From positions 1 through 64,000 of the forward strand of contig CALJGI010000026.1 in assembly GCA_938074045.1 (NCBI GenBank): a stretch of DNA of 64,000 bases. Reading direction: 5' to 3'. The stretch is from an uncultured Halieaceae bacterium. Lineage in GTDB: Bacteria > Pseudomonadota > Gammaproteobacteria > Pseudomonadales > Halieaceae. Numbering within the stretch: position 1 is the first letter of the stretch; each line of letters begins with the position of its first letter. The translations under genes were made by a program, and so were the position numbers. Positions 17,833 to 27,626 of the stretch are shown here, piece after piece. The notes under the pieces are model-generated. The model had not been told where the DNA came from. It did not search any database and was given only the letters and a program-made list of their open reading frames with translations.

Positions 17833-17908
17833 TGGTGGGTCGTACTGGATTCGAACCAGTGACCAATTGGTTAAAAGCCAACTGCTCTACCAACTGAGCT
17901 AACGACCC
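17833..17908 (-). tRNA. tRNA-Lys (anticodon UUU)
   Basis: 76 bases on the minus strand form a full cloverleaf: acceptor GGGTCGT/ACGACCC, D stem GCTC/GAGC, anticodon stem GTTGG/CCAAT with loop CTTTTAA, T stem ACTGG/CCAGT with TTCGAAT, and an encoded CCA. It follows queC on the same strand by 54 bases. In Pseudomonas aeruginosa the tRNA-Lys beside queC is a known island insertion site. Confidence 0.97.
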
Positions 17909-17962
17909 TGAAAGAGGAGCGTATGGTAATGATTTAATTGAAAAACACAAGCCCAAAAAGCG

Positions 17963-18649
17963 TCACTGGCCCACTTTATAGCGGGTGGGGTCAGCCACGC
18001 CTGCCTGCTCGAACCCCTGACGTCGCAAACGGCAGCTTTCACACACACCACAGGCCCGCCCTTCTGCATCTGCCTGATAACAAGACACCGTCAAGCTGTA
18101 GTCCACTCCCAATTCTACGCCGCGCTGGATAATCTCGGCCTTGCTGAGATCAATCAAGGGGGTCTGGATGCGAACAGGCCGGCCTTCTACGCCCTCCCGC
18201 GTCGCCAGATTCGCCAGGGTTTCGAAGGCTGAAATGAACTCGGGTCGACAATCCGGGTACCCGGAATAATCCACCGCATTGACGCCGATAAATATGTCGT
18301 GGGCATTCAAAACTTCAGCCCAACCCAGCGCGATGCTTAAAAACACCGTATTCCGTGCTGGAACGTAGGTAACCGGGATGCCCTGTGTCTCTTGCTCCGG
18401 TACGGCGATATCTATATCTGTCAGCGCCGAGCCACCGATGCTGTCCAGATTCAGCGTGACTACCTTGTGTTCTTTAGCACCCATTTCTTCACAGATGCGG
18501 TTGGCCGCAACCAACTCAGCGGTATGACGCTGTCCGTAGTTAAAGCTGAGTGCGTAGCACTCGAAGTTCTGGGCCCGTGCCATACTCAGCACGGTGCCCG
18601 AATCCAGGCCACCTGACACCAATACCACGGCGTTGCGCTGTTCTGTCAT
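17963..18649 (-). CDS. queC: 7-cyano-7-deazaguanine synthase QueC
   Basis: Converts 7-carboxy-7-deazaguanine to preQ0 with ammonia and ATP in queuosine synthesis. 228 residues from the ATG at 18649; the earlier possible start at 18676 would overlap queE and add no family sequence. The PP-loop S-G-G-L-D-S-G-T lies at residues 12-19, and the zinc-binding Cys cluster (C-Y-Q then C-G-V-C-E-S-C) lies near the C terminus. The start is 2 bases beyond the queE stop, so translation is probably coupled with that partner enzyme. Confidence 0.96.
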   Translation of the reverse strand: MTEQRNAVVLVSGGLDSGTVLSMARAQNFECYALSFNYGQRHTAELVAANRICEEMGAKEHKVVTLNLDSIGGSALTDIDIAVPEQETQGIPVTYVPARNTVFLSIALGWAEVLNAHDIFIGVNAVDYSGYPDCRPEFISAFETLANLATREGVEGRPVRIQTPLIDLSKAEIIQRGVELGVDYSLTVSCYQADAEGRACGVCESCRLRRQGFEQAGVADPTRYKVGQ

Positions 18650-18651
18650 AT

Positions 18652-19305
18652 TCAATGCCCCGCCGCATCCTGCCAAAGCAGTTTGTGTAGCTGCAATTGC
18701 AGTCTGACCGGCAGATTATCTTCAATGATCCAGTTGGCAAGCTCCGTTTCATCCTGCTCGCCAAAGCTCGGAGAAAACAACACTTCACTCACCCGATCCT
18801 GCAATTTCAATTCATCCAGTTTGAAGCGGGCCCACTCATAGTCTTTGCGATCGCACAGCACAAACTTCACCTGGTCGGCCATTTTCAAGCGATATATGTT
18901 CTCGTAGTCATTACGAGCACTTTCACCCGATGCCGGTGTTTTCAGGTCCAGCACCACACTGACTCGAGCATCGACGTCCGCCGTGCTCATGGCACCACTG
19001 GTTTCCAGCGATACCTCGTATCCGCTATCACAGAGCTCATGCAGCAAGGGAATGCAGCTGGGCTGGGCAAGCGGCTCGCCCCCCGTAACCGTGACATAGC
19101 GTGGATTGAACGCTGCCACCCTGGCAACCACTTCCGGGATGGGGATAAGGTCACCACCCTGAAAGGCGTACTCGGTATCGCAGTAGACACAACGCAGGGG
19201 GCAGCCGGTCAGCCGCACAAAGGCCGTAGGGCACCCTACAGTGCGGGCTTCACCCTGTAACGAGTAAAAGATCTCTGTGATACGAACCGTGGATGGTTGA
19301 TTCAT
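18652..19305 (-). CDS. queE: 7-carboxy-7-deazaguanine synthase QueE
   Basis: Radical SAM enzyme making 7-carboxy-7-deazaguanine from 6-carboxytetrahydropterin. 217 residues. The cluster-binding C-x3-C-x2-C is C35/C39/C42 (G-C-P-L-R-C-V-Y-C), and the T-G-G-E-P-L-A SAM-binding motif follows at about 84-90. It supplies the substrate of QueC, encoded directly downstream. The gene lies 38 bases after cpoB at the end of the Tol-Pal run, as in Pseudomonas. Confidence 0.96.
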   Translation of the reverse strand: MNQPSTVRITEIFYSLQGEARTVGCPTAFVRLTGCPLRCVYCDTEYAFQGGDLIPIPEVVARVAAFNPRYVTVTGGEPLAQPSCIPLLHELCDSGYEVSLETSGAMSTADVDARVSVVLDLKTPASGESARNDYENIYRLKMADQVKFVLCDRKDYEWARFKLDELKLQDRVSEVLFSPSFGEQDETELANWIIEDNLPVRLQLQLHKLLWQDAAGH

Positions 19306-19343
19306 GGCCTTACGTTACGGAAGGTCGGACCCAAATGGATGCG

Positions 19344-20201
19344 CTAGAAATTTTCGTCGATGAAAGTCCGGGCGAGTTGCACGGCGGTACTGCCACTATT
19401 ACCATGCTCGGCGATAAGCCGCTCCAAAACTTCACGGGAGCGTTCAGGATTGCCTTTGAGAAAGTGCACCTTACCCAGCTTGTACAGCGCATCCGGCACT
19501 TTGCTGTTGTCCGGGAACTTTTCGAGCAACAGGGAAAATGATTGTCGCGATGCCTCCAGATCCTGGGGCGTGATAACCAGATACAGCTCTCCCAACCAGT
19601 AATGTGCATTTGGCACATACTGACCACTCGAATAACGGTTTAGAAAGTCCTTGAAGGCTGCTACTGCATCGTCAAAACGTTGCGCACGAACCAATTCATA
19701 GGCTGAGCGATAGGCGGCGTACTCTCCTGGTGGAGAGGTTGCCACAGCTACTGTCGGCGGAGTGCGTGCGGGTCTGGATGTAGTAATTTCTGCAGGCTTG
19801 GATGTCGCTGCAGTATTGGCCGTGGGAAGCTGGTTTTGAGCAACTGGGCTGCCGCTAATTTCGGCCAACCGTCGATCTACATCCACGTAACGGTCGAGAC
19901 TTTGTTGTTTCAACCGGCGCAGCTCATGTGCCTGTTGTTCAAGTTGTCCGCGGAGGGTCATTACCTCCTGCTGCAAAAGTTGTAACTGATAGTAAAGTTG
20001 ACCCGGCTCTGAGTTACTGCTCGCGCGTCGGTTAGTCGCTGACGCGCTGGCTCCATCAGTCATATTTCGGGACTGAGAATCGATAACAACGGGTGAAGTA
20101 ACAGCCGCATCTATTTCGATGACTTCCACCTGTGCCAACGCCGGCGTCGAAGACGCCAGCATCAGCACCAGGTAAAAAGCCCGAATTACAGGCTTTTGCA
20201 T
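19344..20201 (-). CDS. cpoB: Cell division coordinator CpoB (YbgF)
   Basis: Periplasmic protein that links Tol-Pal to PBP1B-dependent peptidoglycan synthesis at division. 285 residues: signal peptide (about 1-23, ending A-L-A-Q), a coiled-coil trimerisation region around 65-115 rich in Q/L/E/R, a low-complexity Pro/Thr/Ala linker, and TPR repeats from about 160 (Y-x-x-A-Y-E-L-V, A-H-Y-W-L-G-E-L-Y, D-A-L-Y-K-L-G-K-V). It ends the tol-pal run and starts 6 bases after pal. Confidence 0.93.
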   Translation of the reverse strand: MQKPVIRAFYLVLMLASSTPALAQVEVIEIDAAVTSPVVIDSQSRNMTDGASASATNRRASSNSEPGQLYYQLQLLQQEVMTLRGQLEQQAHELRRLKQQSLDRYVDVDRRLAEISGSPVAQNQLPTANTAATSKPAEITTSRPARTPPTVAVATSPPGEYAAYRSAYELVRAQRFDDAVAAFKDFLNRYSSGQYVPNAHYWLGELYLVITPQDLEASRQSFSLLLEKFPDNSKVPDALYKLGKVHFLKGNPERSREVLERLIAEHGNSGSTAVQLARTFIDENF

Positions 20202-20207
20202 GAAGGG

Positions 20208-20744
20208 TTACTTGAGTTCGACGCGTCGGTTTTGCCGCCAGGAAGACTCGCCGGATCCATGCGCCACAGGACGCTCTTCACCATAACTCTTGGCTTCTAT
20301 GCGATAGCTGGCTATGCCATTGACGACCATGTAGTCAGCCACAGCCTTCGCCCGACGCTCACCGAGAGCCATATTGTAGTCCCGCGTACCGCGCTCGTCC
20401 GCATGGCCTTCCAGCACGATGTTCTTCGTATTGCTCTTCAGATACGCAATCTGCTCATCCAGTGCAGTTCGCACATCAGCAGTAAGCGTTGACTGATCAA
20501 AGTCAAAGTGGAAGACGCTGGTCAAACTTTCCATAGCTTCTCGCTCAGCACGCTCCGCCGCTTCGCGCTGCTTCGCTTCTTCCGCGCGACGCACACGTGC
20601 TGCTTCCTCTACCCGAGCTTCTTCAGCTGCACGAGCCTGAACTGCAGCCTGCTCTTCAGCTTCCTGATTTCCGGCACATGCAACCAGAAGAATGGCTGCA
20701 AATACAACAGTGAGAGCCTTACCGGCAACTTGAAATGATTTCAT
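20208..20744 (-). CDS. pal: Peptidoglycan-associated lipoprotein Pal
   Basis: Outer-membrane lipoprotein that ties the membrane to peptidoglycan and binds TolB. 178 residues from ATG 20744; a TTG two codons earlier is less likely. Lipobox L-L-V-A-C with the lipidated Cys at 23, then an unusually long charged helix of A/E/R residues (about 30-75), and the OmpA-like domain with the G-H-A-D-E-R-G-T peptidoglycan motif. The helical Ala/Glu/Arg spacer is longer than in E. coli Pal. Confidence 0.95.
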   Translation of the reverse strand: MKSFQVAGKALTVVFAAILLVACAGNQEAEEQAAVQARAAEEARVEEAARVRRAEEAKQREAAERAEREAMESLTSVFHFDFDQSTLTADVRTALDEQIAYLKSNTKNIVLEGHADERGTRDYNMALGERRAKAVADYMVVNGIASYRIEAKSYGEERPVAHGSGESSWRQNRRVELK

Positions 20745-20786
20745 ACCCAATCTGTCCTGTTTTTCTAAAGTGTTAATTATATACAG

Positions 20787-22079
20787 CTAGTTGCCGTTCA
20801 GGAATGGTGACCAAGCAGGTTCCCGCACATCACCTTTACGCGATGGCAACCGGAATTTCACCCCTCCATCCAGGGACACAGCCGCCAAAATACCGCGTTC
20901 CTGACGTTTCGTGGCATACAATAGCATAGCACCATTCGGTGCGATACTCGGAGATTCGTCTAATGCTGTACCGGTCAGTACCTGCAGGCGATCGCGTTGC
21001 AGCTGTTGAATGGCGATTCTGTACTCTCCGTCCCGCCGATGTACCATCACAATACTGCGACCATCAGGCGCCACGCGAGCCCGCGCGTTGTAATCTCCGT
21101 CAAAGGTCAGCCGGGCGATCTGGCCGGTAGCCAACACGATCTGGTAAATCTGGGGTCGCCCACCGCGGTCGGAGGTGAACACCAGTGACTTGCCATCCGG
21201 CATCCAGGAGGGCTCGGTTTCGATAGCGTAATGGCGGGTGACAGGCGTCAGGCTTCGACTGGCCACATCCATTATAAATATATCTGGATTTCCATCCTTT
21301 GATAATACCATCGCGAGTTGACGGCCATCCGGTGACCAGGCCGGAGAACCATTGATTCCCCTGAAATCGGTGAGCTGCGTGCGCTGTCCGGTACGCAGAT
21401 TGTGCAGAAAAATCGCCGACCGGGACGTTTCAAAAGAAACATAAGCAATATTCTCCCCATCAGGAGACCAGCTGGGACCGAGAATTGGTTCATCCTGGGT
21501 TAGCAAAACCTGCGGGCGCGCACCATCAGCGTCGGACAAGACCAGACTGAACAGATCATTCAACCCGTCTCGGCGCTCAACCGACACATACAGCAAGCGT
21601 GTGGCGAAAGCGCCACGGATGCCCGTCAGTTGGGTGTACACCGCATCGCTGACGCGATGAGCCAACATACGCAGTGCTTCGCCATTGCCACCCACGGTTC
21701 CGTTTAATATCCGCTCCTGCCGAAACACATCGTACAACTCGTACTCTATTCGCAACCCGGCGCTGTCATCGACCCTTCCGATCAACAGGTATTCCACGCT
21801 GAGCGCACGCCAGTCCCGGTAGTAAATCTCGCTGGCCTGTCGCGGCTGGCTCAACATATCTTCCCGCGGCACGGGATTGAATAATCCGCTGCGCAACAGA
21901 TCTCCGTTGACTACCCGCGCGGCGTCCTCTGCCGGCAAACCGGCTCCGGTCCACGCGAAGGGCACCACGGCTATGGACGTGGGATTGTCCCGTCCCTGCG
22001 TGATTTCGATAAGCAACTCGGCCTGTGCAACCTGGCAGAGGCTGAGACACAGCAACAGAACTTTGGTAATGGCTCGCAT
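20787..22079 (-). CDS. tolB: Tol-Pal system protein TolB
   Basis: Periplasmic beta-propeller that cycles between Pal and TolA. 430 residues: signal peptide 1-20 (ends A-Q-A), N-terminal alpha/beta domain with the P-F-A-W-T-G segment, and a C-terminal propeller of repeats of the type G-P-S-W-S-P-D-G / S-P-A-W-S-P-D-G / E-P-S-W-M-P-D-G. Its ATG overlaps the tolA stop by one base. Normal length for the family. Confidence 0.96.
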   Translation of the reverse strand: MRAITKVLLLCLSLCQVAQAELLIEITQGRDNPTSIAVVPFAWTGAGLPAEDAARVVNGDLLRSGLFNPVPREDMLSQPRQASEIYYRDWRALSVEYLLIGRVDDSAGLRIEYELYDVFRQERILNGTVGGNGEALRMLAHRVSDAVYTQLTGIRGAFATRLLYVSVERRDGLNDLFSLVLSDADGARPQVLLTQDEPILGPSWSPDGENIAYVSFETSRSAIFLHNLRTGQRTQLTDFRGINGSPAWSPDGRQLAMVLSKDGNPDIFIMDVASRSLTPVTRHYAIETEPSWMPDGKSLVFTSDRGGRPQIYQIVLATGQIARLTFDGDYNARARVAPDGRSIVMVHRRDGEYRIAIQQLQRDRLQVLTGTALDESPSIAPNGAMLLYATKRQERGILAAVSLDGGVKFRLPSRKGDVREPAWSPFLNGN

Positions 22080-22834
22080 TATTGTCGTAAATCCTCTGGC
22101 CGAAACTTCAGGCGTAATCGTCGAAAGTGTTTCTCAAACACGCGAATGGGTAAATCCTGCAACTCTGGAAATCGCTCTGCTTTTTGTACTGCATTTACAG
22201 CTGACCGGTCAAAAGCAGAAGATCCACTACTGCGGTCAACCATAACACTGACCACCTCGCCAGTGGGTATCAGAAAAATCAGGAGCTCGGCCTGCATGCC
22301 ATTGCGGGCACTGGGAGGGCGACTCCAGTTGTTCTCAATTGCACGGGCGATTGTTGCAACATGTCCCTGGGCAGCCTCAAGATCACCCACCGCCTCCAGC
22401 AGCACGTCTTCGGCGGCCAGCGCATTGGCCATCTCTGCTGCAGCCTCGGCGCGAGCAGCCTCTTCATCGAATATGGAATCTCGGGCAGGAGGAATCTCTT
22501 CCTGTGGAACCACCTTGGGTTTGTCTGGCACCGTTTCGGTGGGTTTCTTCACCTCAGGTATTGGCGTTACCTTGGGCTTCTCCGCCTTTGGCTTGGGTTT
22601 TGGCTTGATAACAGGCACGGGCTTTGGCTTGGGTTTGGGTCGCAGCTGAGCCGCGTCAATCAGGGTTGCCTGCACATGCTGGGGCATAAACAATTTTTCG
22701 GTCTCGAGAGACGGCTCCCAGTCGGAGGTCAGCGCAGCAGCGAGCAACCCATGCAAAAACAATGTGGCGAGCAGGGGCCCCCAGGTCACGTTGAGCGACT
22801 GCGTCGAAAACCAGTCTTCCAGCACCGCGCTCAC
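22079..22834 (-). CDS. tolA: Tol-Pal system protein TolA, short and Pro-Lys rich
   Basis: Inner-membrane energy transducer driven by TolQR. 251 residues against about 420 in E. coli, with a GTG start 2 bases after tolR. One N-terminal transmembrane helix (about 18-37), then a long P-K-P-K-P-V-type segment followed by a short Ala/Glu-rich stretch (110-145), and a C-terminal globular domain from ~150 ([12 protein letters not shown]). The middle resembles the TonB linker more than the Ala/Lys coiled coil of E. coli TolA. Position between tolR and tolB fixes the identity. Confidence 0.9.
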   Translation of the reverse strand: MSAVLEDWFSTQSLNVTWGPLLATLFLHGLLAAALTSDWEPSLETEKLFMPQHVQATLIDAAQLRPKPKPKPVPVIKPKPKPKAEKPKVTPIPEVKKPTETVPDKPKVVPQEEIPPARDSIFDEEAARAEAAAEMANALAAEDVLLEAVGDLEAAQGHVATIARAIENNWSRPPSARNGMQAELLIFLIPTGEVVSVMVDRSSGSSAFDRSAVNAVQKAERFPELQDLPIRVFEKHFRRLRLKFRPEDLRQ

Positions 22835-22836
22835 GT

Positions 22837-23262
22837 TCAGCCCTCCGGAGTCTCAGTCACCAGCCCTACCCTGGGTGCCCCGGCCTGCTGCAGCGATGCC
22901 ATGAGGGCGACGACCTCACCATATGCCACGCTTCGATCACCCCAGACCAGAACTGGTTTTTCTGGGTTTTGCCGCAGCACCGCGGCCACTCGGGTACGCA
23001 CCGTCGCAAGGGACAGTTCCTGTTCTGTATCCGCCCCCAGATTCAAGAACAGGGTGCCTCCGGGTCTGATGGATACGATAAGGGGCTCACTGTCCTGATT
23101 GGAGACCGGTTCAGTTGGCGCCTGAGGCAGTTCAACTTCCACCCCCTGCATCAGCAGTGGCGCCGTCACCATAAAAATCACCAGCAATACCAACATAACG
23201 TCGATGTAGGGAACGACGTTTATCTCGGCAACGGGTTTTCTCTTGTTGCGTCTACGCTTCAT
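22837..23262 (-). CDS. tolR: Tol-Pal system protein TolR
   Basis: Stator subunit of the proton-driven Tol motor, of the ExbD family. 141 residues: basic N terminus (K-R-R-R-N-K-R-K-P), a transmembrane helix with the proton-handling Asp21 in P-Y-I-D-V-M-L-V-L-L, and a periplasmic domain. The gene is 15 bases after tolQ and 2 bases before tolA. Confidence 0.96.
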   Translation of the reverse strand: MKRRRNKRKPVAEINVVPYIDVMLVLLVIFMVTAPLLMQGVEVELPQAPTEPVSNQDSEPLIVSIRPGGTLFLNLGADTEQELSLATVRTRVAAVLRQNPEKPVLVWGDRSVAYGEVVALMASLQQAGAPRVGLVTETPEG

Positions 23263-23277
23263 AACAGACCAACTGGA

Positions 23278-23973
23278 TTACCGGTCGCTGGGCAGATACG
23301 CCTGCCGGTGCAGTATGGAGGAGAACTCATCAGCGAAGGTTTCGTAGCGATTGATCAGCGTTTCGACCCGGTTGGCGAAGCGGTTGTATGCAATTACCGC
23401 TGGTATTGCTGCAAAAAGACCCATGGCGGTAGCCACCAGTGCTTCAGAGATACCCGGAGCCACCGTGGACAGCGTCGCCTGGCTGGCATTGGCCAAACCG
23501 CGAAACGAATTCATGATGCCCCAGACCGTACCAAATAATCCGATATACGGACTGGTGGAACCAACGGTGGCCAGAAAGGCCAAATGGCGTTCCAGCGCCT
23601 CTTCCTCTCGGGATAGCGCGACGCGCATTGCCCGCTCGGCACCCTCCATCACCGCCTCGGCATCGGCACCCGACTGCTTCGACAATCTGGAGAATTCCTT
23701 GAACCCAGCCCGAAAGATGCTTTCCATGCCACTGACGCTACCACCTTCTTTCAGCTTCTTGTCACCATCCCGGTACAGCATGCTGAGATCCACGCCGGAC
23801 CAGAATTTCTCTTCAAAGGCGTCCATTTCCTGTCTTGCCAATGCAAAGTAAATCACCCGCTGTACAATCATGTACCAAGAGGTTACGGAGGCAAGAACCA
23901 ATACCAACATAACCATCTGTACAGTCAGGCTGGCGTCTAGCACCAGACTGAGCAAACTCAGTTCTTCGTTCAA
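23278..23973 (-). CDS. tolQ: Tol-Pal system protein TolQ
   Basis: ExbB/MotA-type proton channel subunit. 231 residues, three membrane helices (about 17-37, 135-160, 170-192), with the conserved S-P-Y-I-G-L-F-G-T-V-W-G-I-M and A-I-P-A-V-I-A-Y-N motifs. The start is a TTG at 23973; the next Met is inside the first helix, and AGAGGA lies 9 bases upstream, so the TTG is chosen. It follows ybgC by 12 bases. Confidence 0.95.
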   Translation of the reverse strand: MNEELSLLSLVLDASLTVQMVMLVLVLASVTSWYMIVQRVIYFALARQEMDAFEEKFWSGVDLSMLYRDGDKKLKEGGSVSGMESIFRAGFKEFSRLSKQSGADAEAVMEGAERAMRVALSREEEALERHLAFLATVGSTSPYIGLFGTVWGIMNSFRGLANASQATLSTVAPGISEALVATAMGLFAAIPAVIAYNRFANRVETLINRYETFADEFSSILHRQAYLPSDR

Positions 23974-23985
23974 AAAGCTATCCTC

Positions 23986-24429
23986 TTAATTCTTGTTTTC
24001 CAGTAAAGCCTGTACTGTACTTCGCATGGTCACCGGCATTCGCGTTGGCTTCAAGCTCTCCCGGCCAACACACACAATCTTGACCTGTCCATGACACAGA
24101 CAGACATCATCACGAAAAACTGATTGGGTGATTTCAATAAATGCGCCACCCACTGCCGTAAGCCTGGCCGTCGCAGTCAACAATTCATCTAGTCTGGCGG
24201 GCAACAGATATTCAATTCTAACATCGCGCACGACAAACATAAGATCGCTGCTGAAAATGACGGTTCTGCCAAAACCGAGGGACCGCATGAACTCAGTCCT
24301 CGCCCGCTCGATGTACTTTAGATAGTTTACGTAATATACGATGCCCCCTGCATCAGTGTCCTCAATGTAGACTCTGATAGGTATAGAAAATTCGCCCGTT
24401 TCCGGCGTGATGTCTGAACCAATAGTCAT
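23986..24429 (-). CDS. ybgC: Acyl-CoA thioesterase YbgC
   Basis: Hotdog-fold thioesterase at the head of Tol-Pal operons, probably acting on acyl-CoA or acyl-ACP in phospholipid metabolism. 147 residues from the ATG at 24429; a TTG at 24441 would overlap the ruvB stop. Active-site segment E-D-T-D-A-G-G-I-V-Y-Y-V-N-Y, with the catalytic Asp in D-T-D, is intact. Position between ruvB and tolQ is conserved in gammaproteobacteria. Confidence 0.93.
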   Translation of the reverse strand: MTIGSDITPETGEFSIPIRVYIEDTDAGGIVYYVNYLKYIERARTEFMRSLGFGRTVIFSSDLMFVVRDVRIEYLLPARLDELLTATARLTAVGGAFIEITQSVFRDDVCLCHGQVKIVCVGRESLKPTRMPVTMRSTVQALLENKN

Positions 24430-24437
24430 CTGCCTGC

Positions 24438-25493
24438 TCAATCGCCGTCACTATCGTCCAGATCGAGCATAAGGTTCGCCTCAGTGGCTGGGGGTTTCAG
24501 GCCAAAATGCTGGTAGGCATGGCGCGTGGCCATCCGTCCACGCGGAGTCCGCATGATGTAACCCTGCTGAATCAGATAGGGCTCAAGAACGTCTTCAATC
24601 GTACCCCGCTCCTCGGAAATGGCTACCGCCAAAGAATCGACCCCCACCGGACCACCGTCGAACTTCTCTATAAGCATCAGTAACAGGCGCCGATCCAGGT
24701 GATCCAGGCCGAGCACATCGACATTCAACATGCTCAATGCCTTGTCGGCCATGGCAGCGGATATGCGTCCATCCCCTTTCACCTCGGCGAAATCCCGAAC
24801 TCTACGCAACAGGCGATTGGCAATCCGTGGCGTGCCACGCGATCGCTTGGCGATCTCCTGGGCACCTGCTGCATCGATTTCGATTTCCAGAATGCGCCCC
24901 GATCGCTGCACAATAAATCCCAGATCTTCTACATTATAAAATTCCAGACGCTGTACGATACCGAATCGGTCCCGCAGTGGGGAAGTTAACAATCCTGCCC
25001 TGGTAGTGGCCCCCACCAGCGTAAAGGGAGGCAGATCGAGTTTGATGGATCTGGCTGCGGGCCCTTCTCCGATCATAATATCGAGCTGATAGTCCTCCAT
25101 CGCCGGATAGAGCACCTCTTCAACATAGGGTGACAGTCGGTGAATCTCATCAATAAACAACACATCGCCGGGTTCAAGGTTGGTCATCAGTGCTGCCAGA
25201 TCGCCGGCCTTTTCCAGTACCGGCCCGGAGGTGGTCTTGAGCGAAACATCCATTTCTTTGGCGATGATATTGGCCAGCGTCGTTTTACCGAGGCCAGGTG
25301 GCCCAAAGATCAGAGTATGATCAAGGGGCTCAGACCGCTGGCGGGCCGCCTCGATAAATATCTCCATCTGTTCGCACACAGCCGGCTGTCCGACGTACTC
25401 CGCCAGGGACCGTGGCCTTATAGCGCGATCAAAGACATCTTCATTAGTAGTCTGTTCCACAGGGGCGAGTAGACGTTCGGTTTCAATGGCCAT
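24438..25493 (-). CDS. ruvB: Holliday junction helicase RuvB
   Basis: Hexameric AAA+ motor that drives branch migration with RuvA. 351 residues: Walker A G-P-P-G-L-G-K-T at 64-71, Walker B D-E-I-H, sensor and arginine-finger region [18 protein letters not shown], and a C-terminal winged helix with P-R-G-R-M-A-T. All motifs complete. Follows ruvA by 18 bases. Confidence 0.98.
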   Translation of the reverse strand: MAIETERLLAPVEQTTNEDVFDRAIRPRSLAEYVGQPAVCEQMEIFIEAARQRSEPLDHTLIFGPPGLGKTTLANIIAKEMDVSLKTTSGPVLEKAGDLAALMTNLEPGDVLFIDEIHRLSPYVEEVLYPAMEDYQLDIMIGEGPAARSIKLDLPPFTLVGATTRAGLLTSPLRDRFGIVQRLEFYNVEDLGFIVQRSGRILEIEIDAAGAQEIAKRSRGTPRIANRLLRRVRDFAEVKGDGRISAAMADKALSMLNVDVLGLDHLDRRLLLMLIEKFDGGPVGVDSLAVAISEERGTIEDVLEPYLIQQGYIMRTPRGRMATRHAYQHFGLKPPATEANLMLDLDDSDGD

Positions 25494-25511
25494 GTCAGAA
25501 GTCTATCCGCA

Positions 25512-26123
25512 TCAGCTGACCTTGACCATGGAACGCAAGGCCAGACGAATCAATTCTTCGCTGTTGTCGATATTGTCGCCCATAACCGCGGCAATAGCGC
25601 GGCTGGCTTCCTGTGGTTTGTAGCCCAGCGCAACCAGTGCGCTTTCGGCATCGCCAATCAACTGGCCCGAGCTATCGCCCGCTGTGGTCGCAAAGGCAGG
25701 TCTTTTACCGTCGACAACCCAGTCTTTTAGTCGGTCGCGCAGTTCGATGATCAAGCGGTCCGCGGTTTTGGCACCGACACCTGGCAATTGCACCAACGCG
25801 GCGTTGTCTCCGCGCTGAATACAGCGAACAAAGCTGTCACCATCCATTCCCGACAAGATGGCCAAGCCCAGTTTCGGCCCCACACCACTCACCTTGATCA
25901 GGGAGCGAAACAGACTGCGGTCGCTGTCCGCATAGAACCCATACAGTAACTGTGCGTCCTCCCGCACCACGAAATGGGTAAACAGACTCACCTCTTCACC
26001 GACGTTCGGCAGCTGAAACAGTGTGCTCATGGGCACCTCTACCTCATAACACAGGCCTCCGGTATCGACGAGAATGGTGGGCGCCTGCTTGTCCGCCAGT
26101 CGCCCGTATATCCGTCCGATCAT
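25512..26123 (-). CDS. ruvA: Holliday junction protein RuvA
   Basis: Tetrameric junction-binding partner of RuvB. 203 residues: N-terminal OB fold (M-I-G-R-I-Y-G), two helix-hairpin-helix segments (L-I-K-V-S-G-V-G-P-K-L-G and L-P-G-V-G-A-K-T-A-D-R-L), an acid pin, a flexible linker and a C-terminal UBA-like domain (V-A-L-G-Y-K). It follows ruvC by 81 bases. Confidence 0.97.
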   Translation of the reverse strand: MIGRIYGRLADKQAPTILVDTGGLCYEVEVPMSTLFQLPNVGEEVSLFTHFVVREDAQLLYGFYADSDRSLFRSLIKVSGVGPKLGLAILSGMDGDSFVRCIQRGDNAALVQLPGVGAKTADRLIIELRDRLKDWVVDGKRPAFATTAGDSSGQLIGDAESALVALGYKPQEASRAIAAVMGDNIDNSEELIRLALRSMVKVS

Positions 26124-26204
26124 AGGTGATTTCCTGTCAGTAATAGCGTCAACTTCCAGGCAGATACCACGATACTTTGCTTGCTGCCGGCACCAAACAT
26201 CATC

Positions 26205-26723
26205 TCAACGCACCCGACCGCGTCGGACGGAATGAGCACCCGCCATTCGGATCATACTCTGCTGCATATGCGCATGGCACAGCGCACATGCCAGGGCATC
26301 GGCGGCATCCTCTCTCGGTGCCGCAGGTAGTTTGAGCAACACTTTCACCATGTGTTGAACCTGCGCCTTGTCCGCCGCGCCGGTACCGACCACTGACTGC
26401 TTGATTTGCAGGGCGGTGTATTCAAATACGGGCAGATCAGCATTGGCTCCAGCGACGATGGCAGCCCCCCGGGCCTGACCCAGTTTCAGCGCAGCATCTG
26501 GACTTTTGGCCATAAACACCTGTTCCACAGCCATCTCATCGGGACCGTGCGTCTCAATGATTTCTTTCAGATTGTCGAAAATGATCTTCAACCGCTCCGG
26601 AAGACTGGTTTTGGGTAGTTTTATGATACCGCTGGTGACGTAATCATTGCGTCCGTTGACGTGATTGATAATCCCAAATCCGGTTTTGATCGAACCGGGA
26701 TCGATACCCAGGACCAGTGGCAT
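26205..26723 (-). CDS. ruvC: Holliday junction endonuclease RuvC
   Basis: Resolves Holliday junctions. 172 residues from ATG 26723; upstream in-frame Met codons add a hydrophobic stretch unlike the family. The start P-L-V-L-G-I-D-P-G gives catalytic Asp7, then A-V-E-Q-V-F, and the late acidic pair D-A-A-D-A-L-A-C-A. All four acidic residues are present. Confidence 0.97.
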   Translation of the reverse strand: MPLVLGIDPGSIKTGFGIINHVNGRNDYVTSGIIKLPKTSLPERLKIIFDNLKEIIETHGPDEMAVEQVFMAKSPDAALKLGQARGAAIVAGANADLPVFEYTALQIKQSVVGTGAADKAQVQHMVKVLLKLPAAPREDAADALACALCHAHMQQSMIRMAGAHSVRRGRVR

Positions 26724-26809
26724 AGGGGTTAACCGAGCTGTCTGCGAAATGATGTACAAATATACAGCATTCTGCGGCATTGCGTCAGCCCCGAACGAGG
26801 CTATCGCGA

Positions 26810-27556
26810 CTACTCCATCTCAGCCAGCACGGCATCGGGGATATCAACATTGGTGTAGACGTTCTGAACATCATCAAGGTCCTCCAGGGCATCCACCAAC
26901 CCCATCAGCTTTTCTGCGCCATCGTGGTCAACGGGCACTGCCGTAGAGGCGATCATTGTGACCTCGGCGTTTTCCGGCTCGAAACCACCCCCTATGAGGG
27001 CGTCTTTTACAGAAATAAAATCTTCAAAGCTGGTAATGACCTCCATGGAGCCATCGTCATGGTTCAGGAAGTCCTCAGCACCTGCATCCAGTGCCGCCTC
27101 CATAACCTGTTCCTCATCGGCCCCCGGGGCAAATGCGATCTGACCCTTTTTCTCAAACAAATAGGCGACCGAGCCGTCCGTGCCCAGATTACCGCCGCGC
27201 TTGGTGAAGGCATGGCGCACTTCTGCAACGGTACGGTTACGATTATCAGTAAGGACTTCCACCAGTACCGCAATACCGCCAACTGCGTAACCCTCGTAGG
27301 TAATTTCCTCCATGTTGTCAGCTTCATTGGTGCCGGCACCACGGGCAATTGCCCGATCGACTGTGTCCCGGGTCATATTGGCACCGAGTGCTTTGTCCAC
27401 AGCGGCGCGCAGACGTGGATTATCTTCTGGATTCGCCCCCCCCTGCTGCGCCGCGACGACCAACTCACGAATCAGTTTCGTAAAGACCTTGCCGCGCTTG
27501 GCATCCTGCGCCGCCTTACGATGTTTGATGTTGGCCCATTTACTATGACCAGCCAT
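26810..27556 (-). CDS. yebC: YebC/PmpR-family protein
   Basis: 248-residue soluble protein, classed as DNA-binding regulator or, by recent work on the family, as a factor relieving ribosome stalling at proline stretches. N terminus [12 protein letters not shown] and the acidic C-terminal part are typical and full length. It sits between aspS (70 bases) and ruvC (86 bases). Confidence 0.95.
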   Translation of the reverse strand: MAGHSKWANIKHRKAAQDAKRGKVFTKLIRELVVAAQQGGANPEDNPRLRAAVDKALGANMTRDTVDRAIARGAGTNEADNMEEITYEGYAVGGIAVLVEVLTDNRNRTVAEVRHAFTKRGGNLGTDGSVAYLFEKKGQIAFAPGADEEQVMEAALDAGAEDFLNHDDGSMEVITSFEDFISVKDALIGGGFEPENAEVTMIASTAVPVDHDGAEKLMGLVDALEDLDDVQNVYTNVDIPDAVLAEME

Positions 27557-27626
27557 GTCGCTCTCCCCCCTGTCTACTCGCCGAACCGGTCACCGGCACC
27601 AGGCCGATTCCTACCAGCCGTCCTAC

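Noticed and set aside
22560..22650. Short tandem DNA repeat in tolA, possible CRISPR-like or satellite
   Set aside because: It is the coding sequence of the Pro-Lys linker, with irregular units and no spacers; no CRISPR array is seen anywhere in the window.
22361..23098. 245-codon plus-strand open frame rich in Gly/Trp/Leu
   Set aside because: Antisense of the tolA Pro-Lys repeat and of tolR; composition reflects that repeat.
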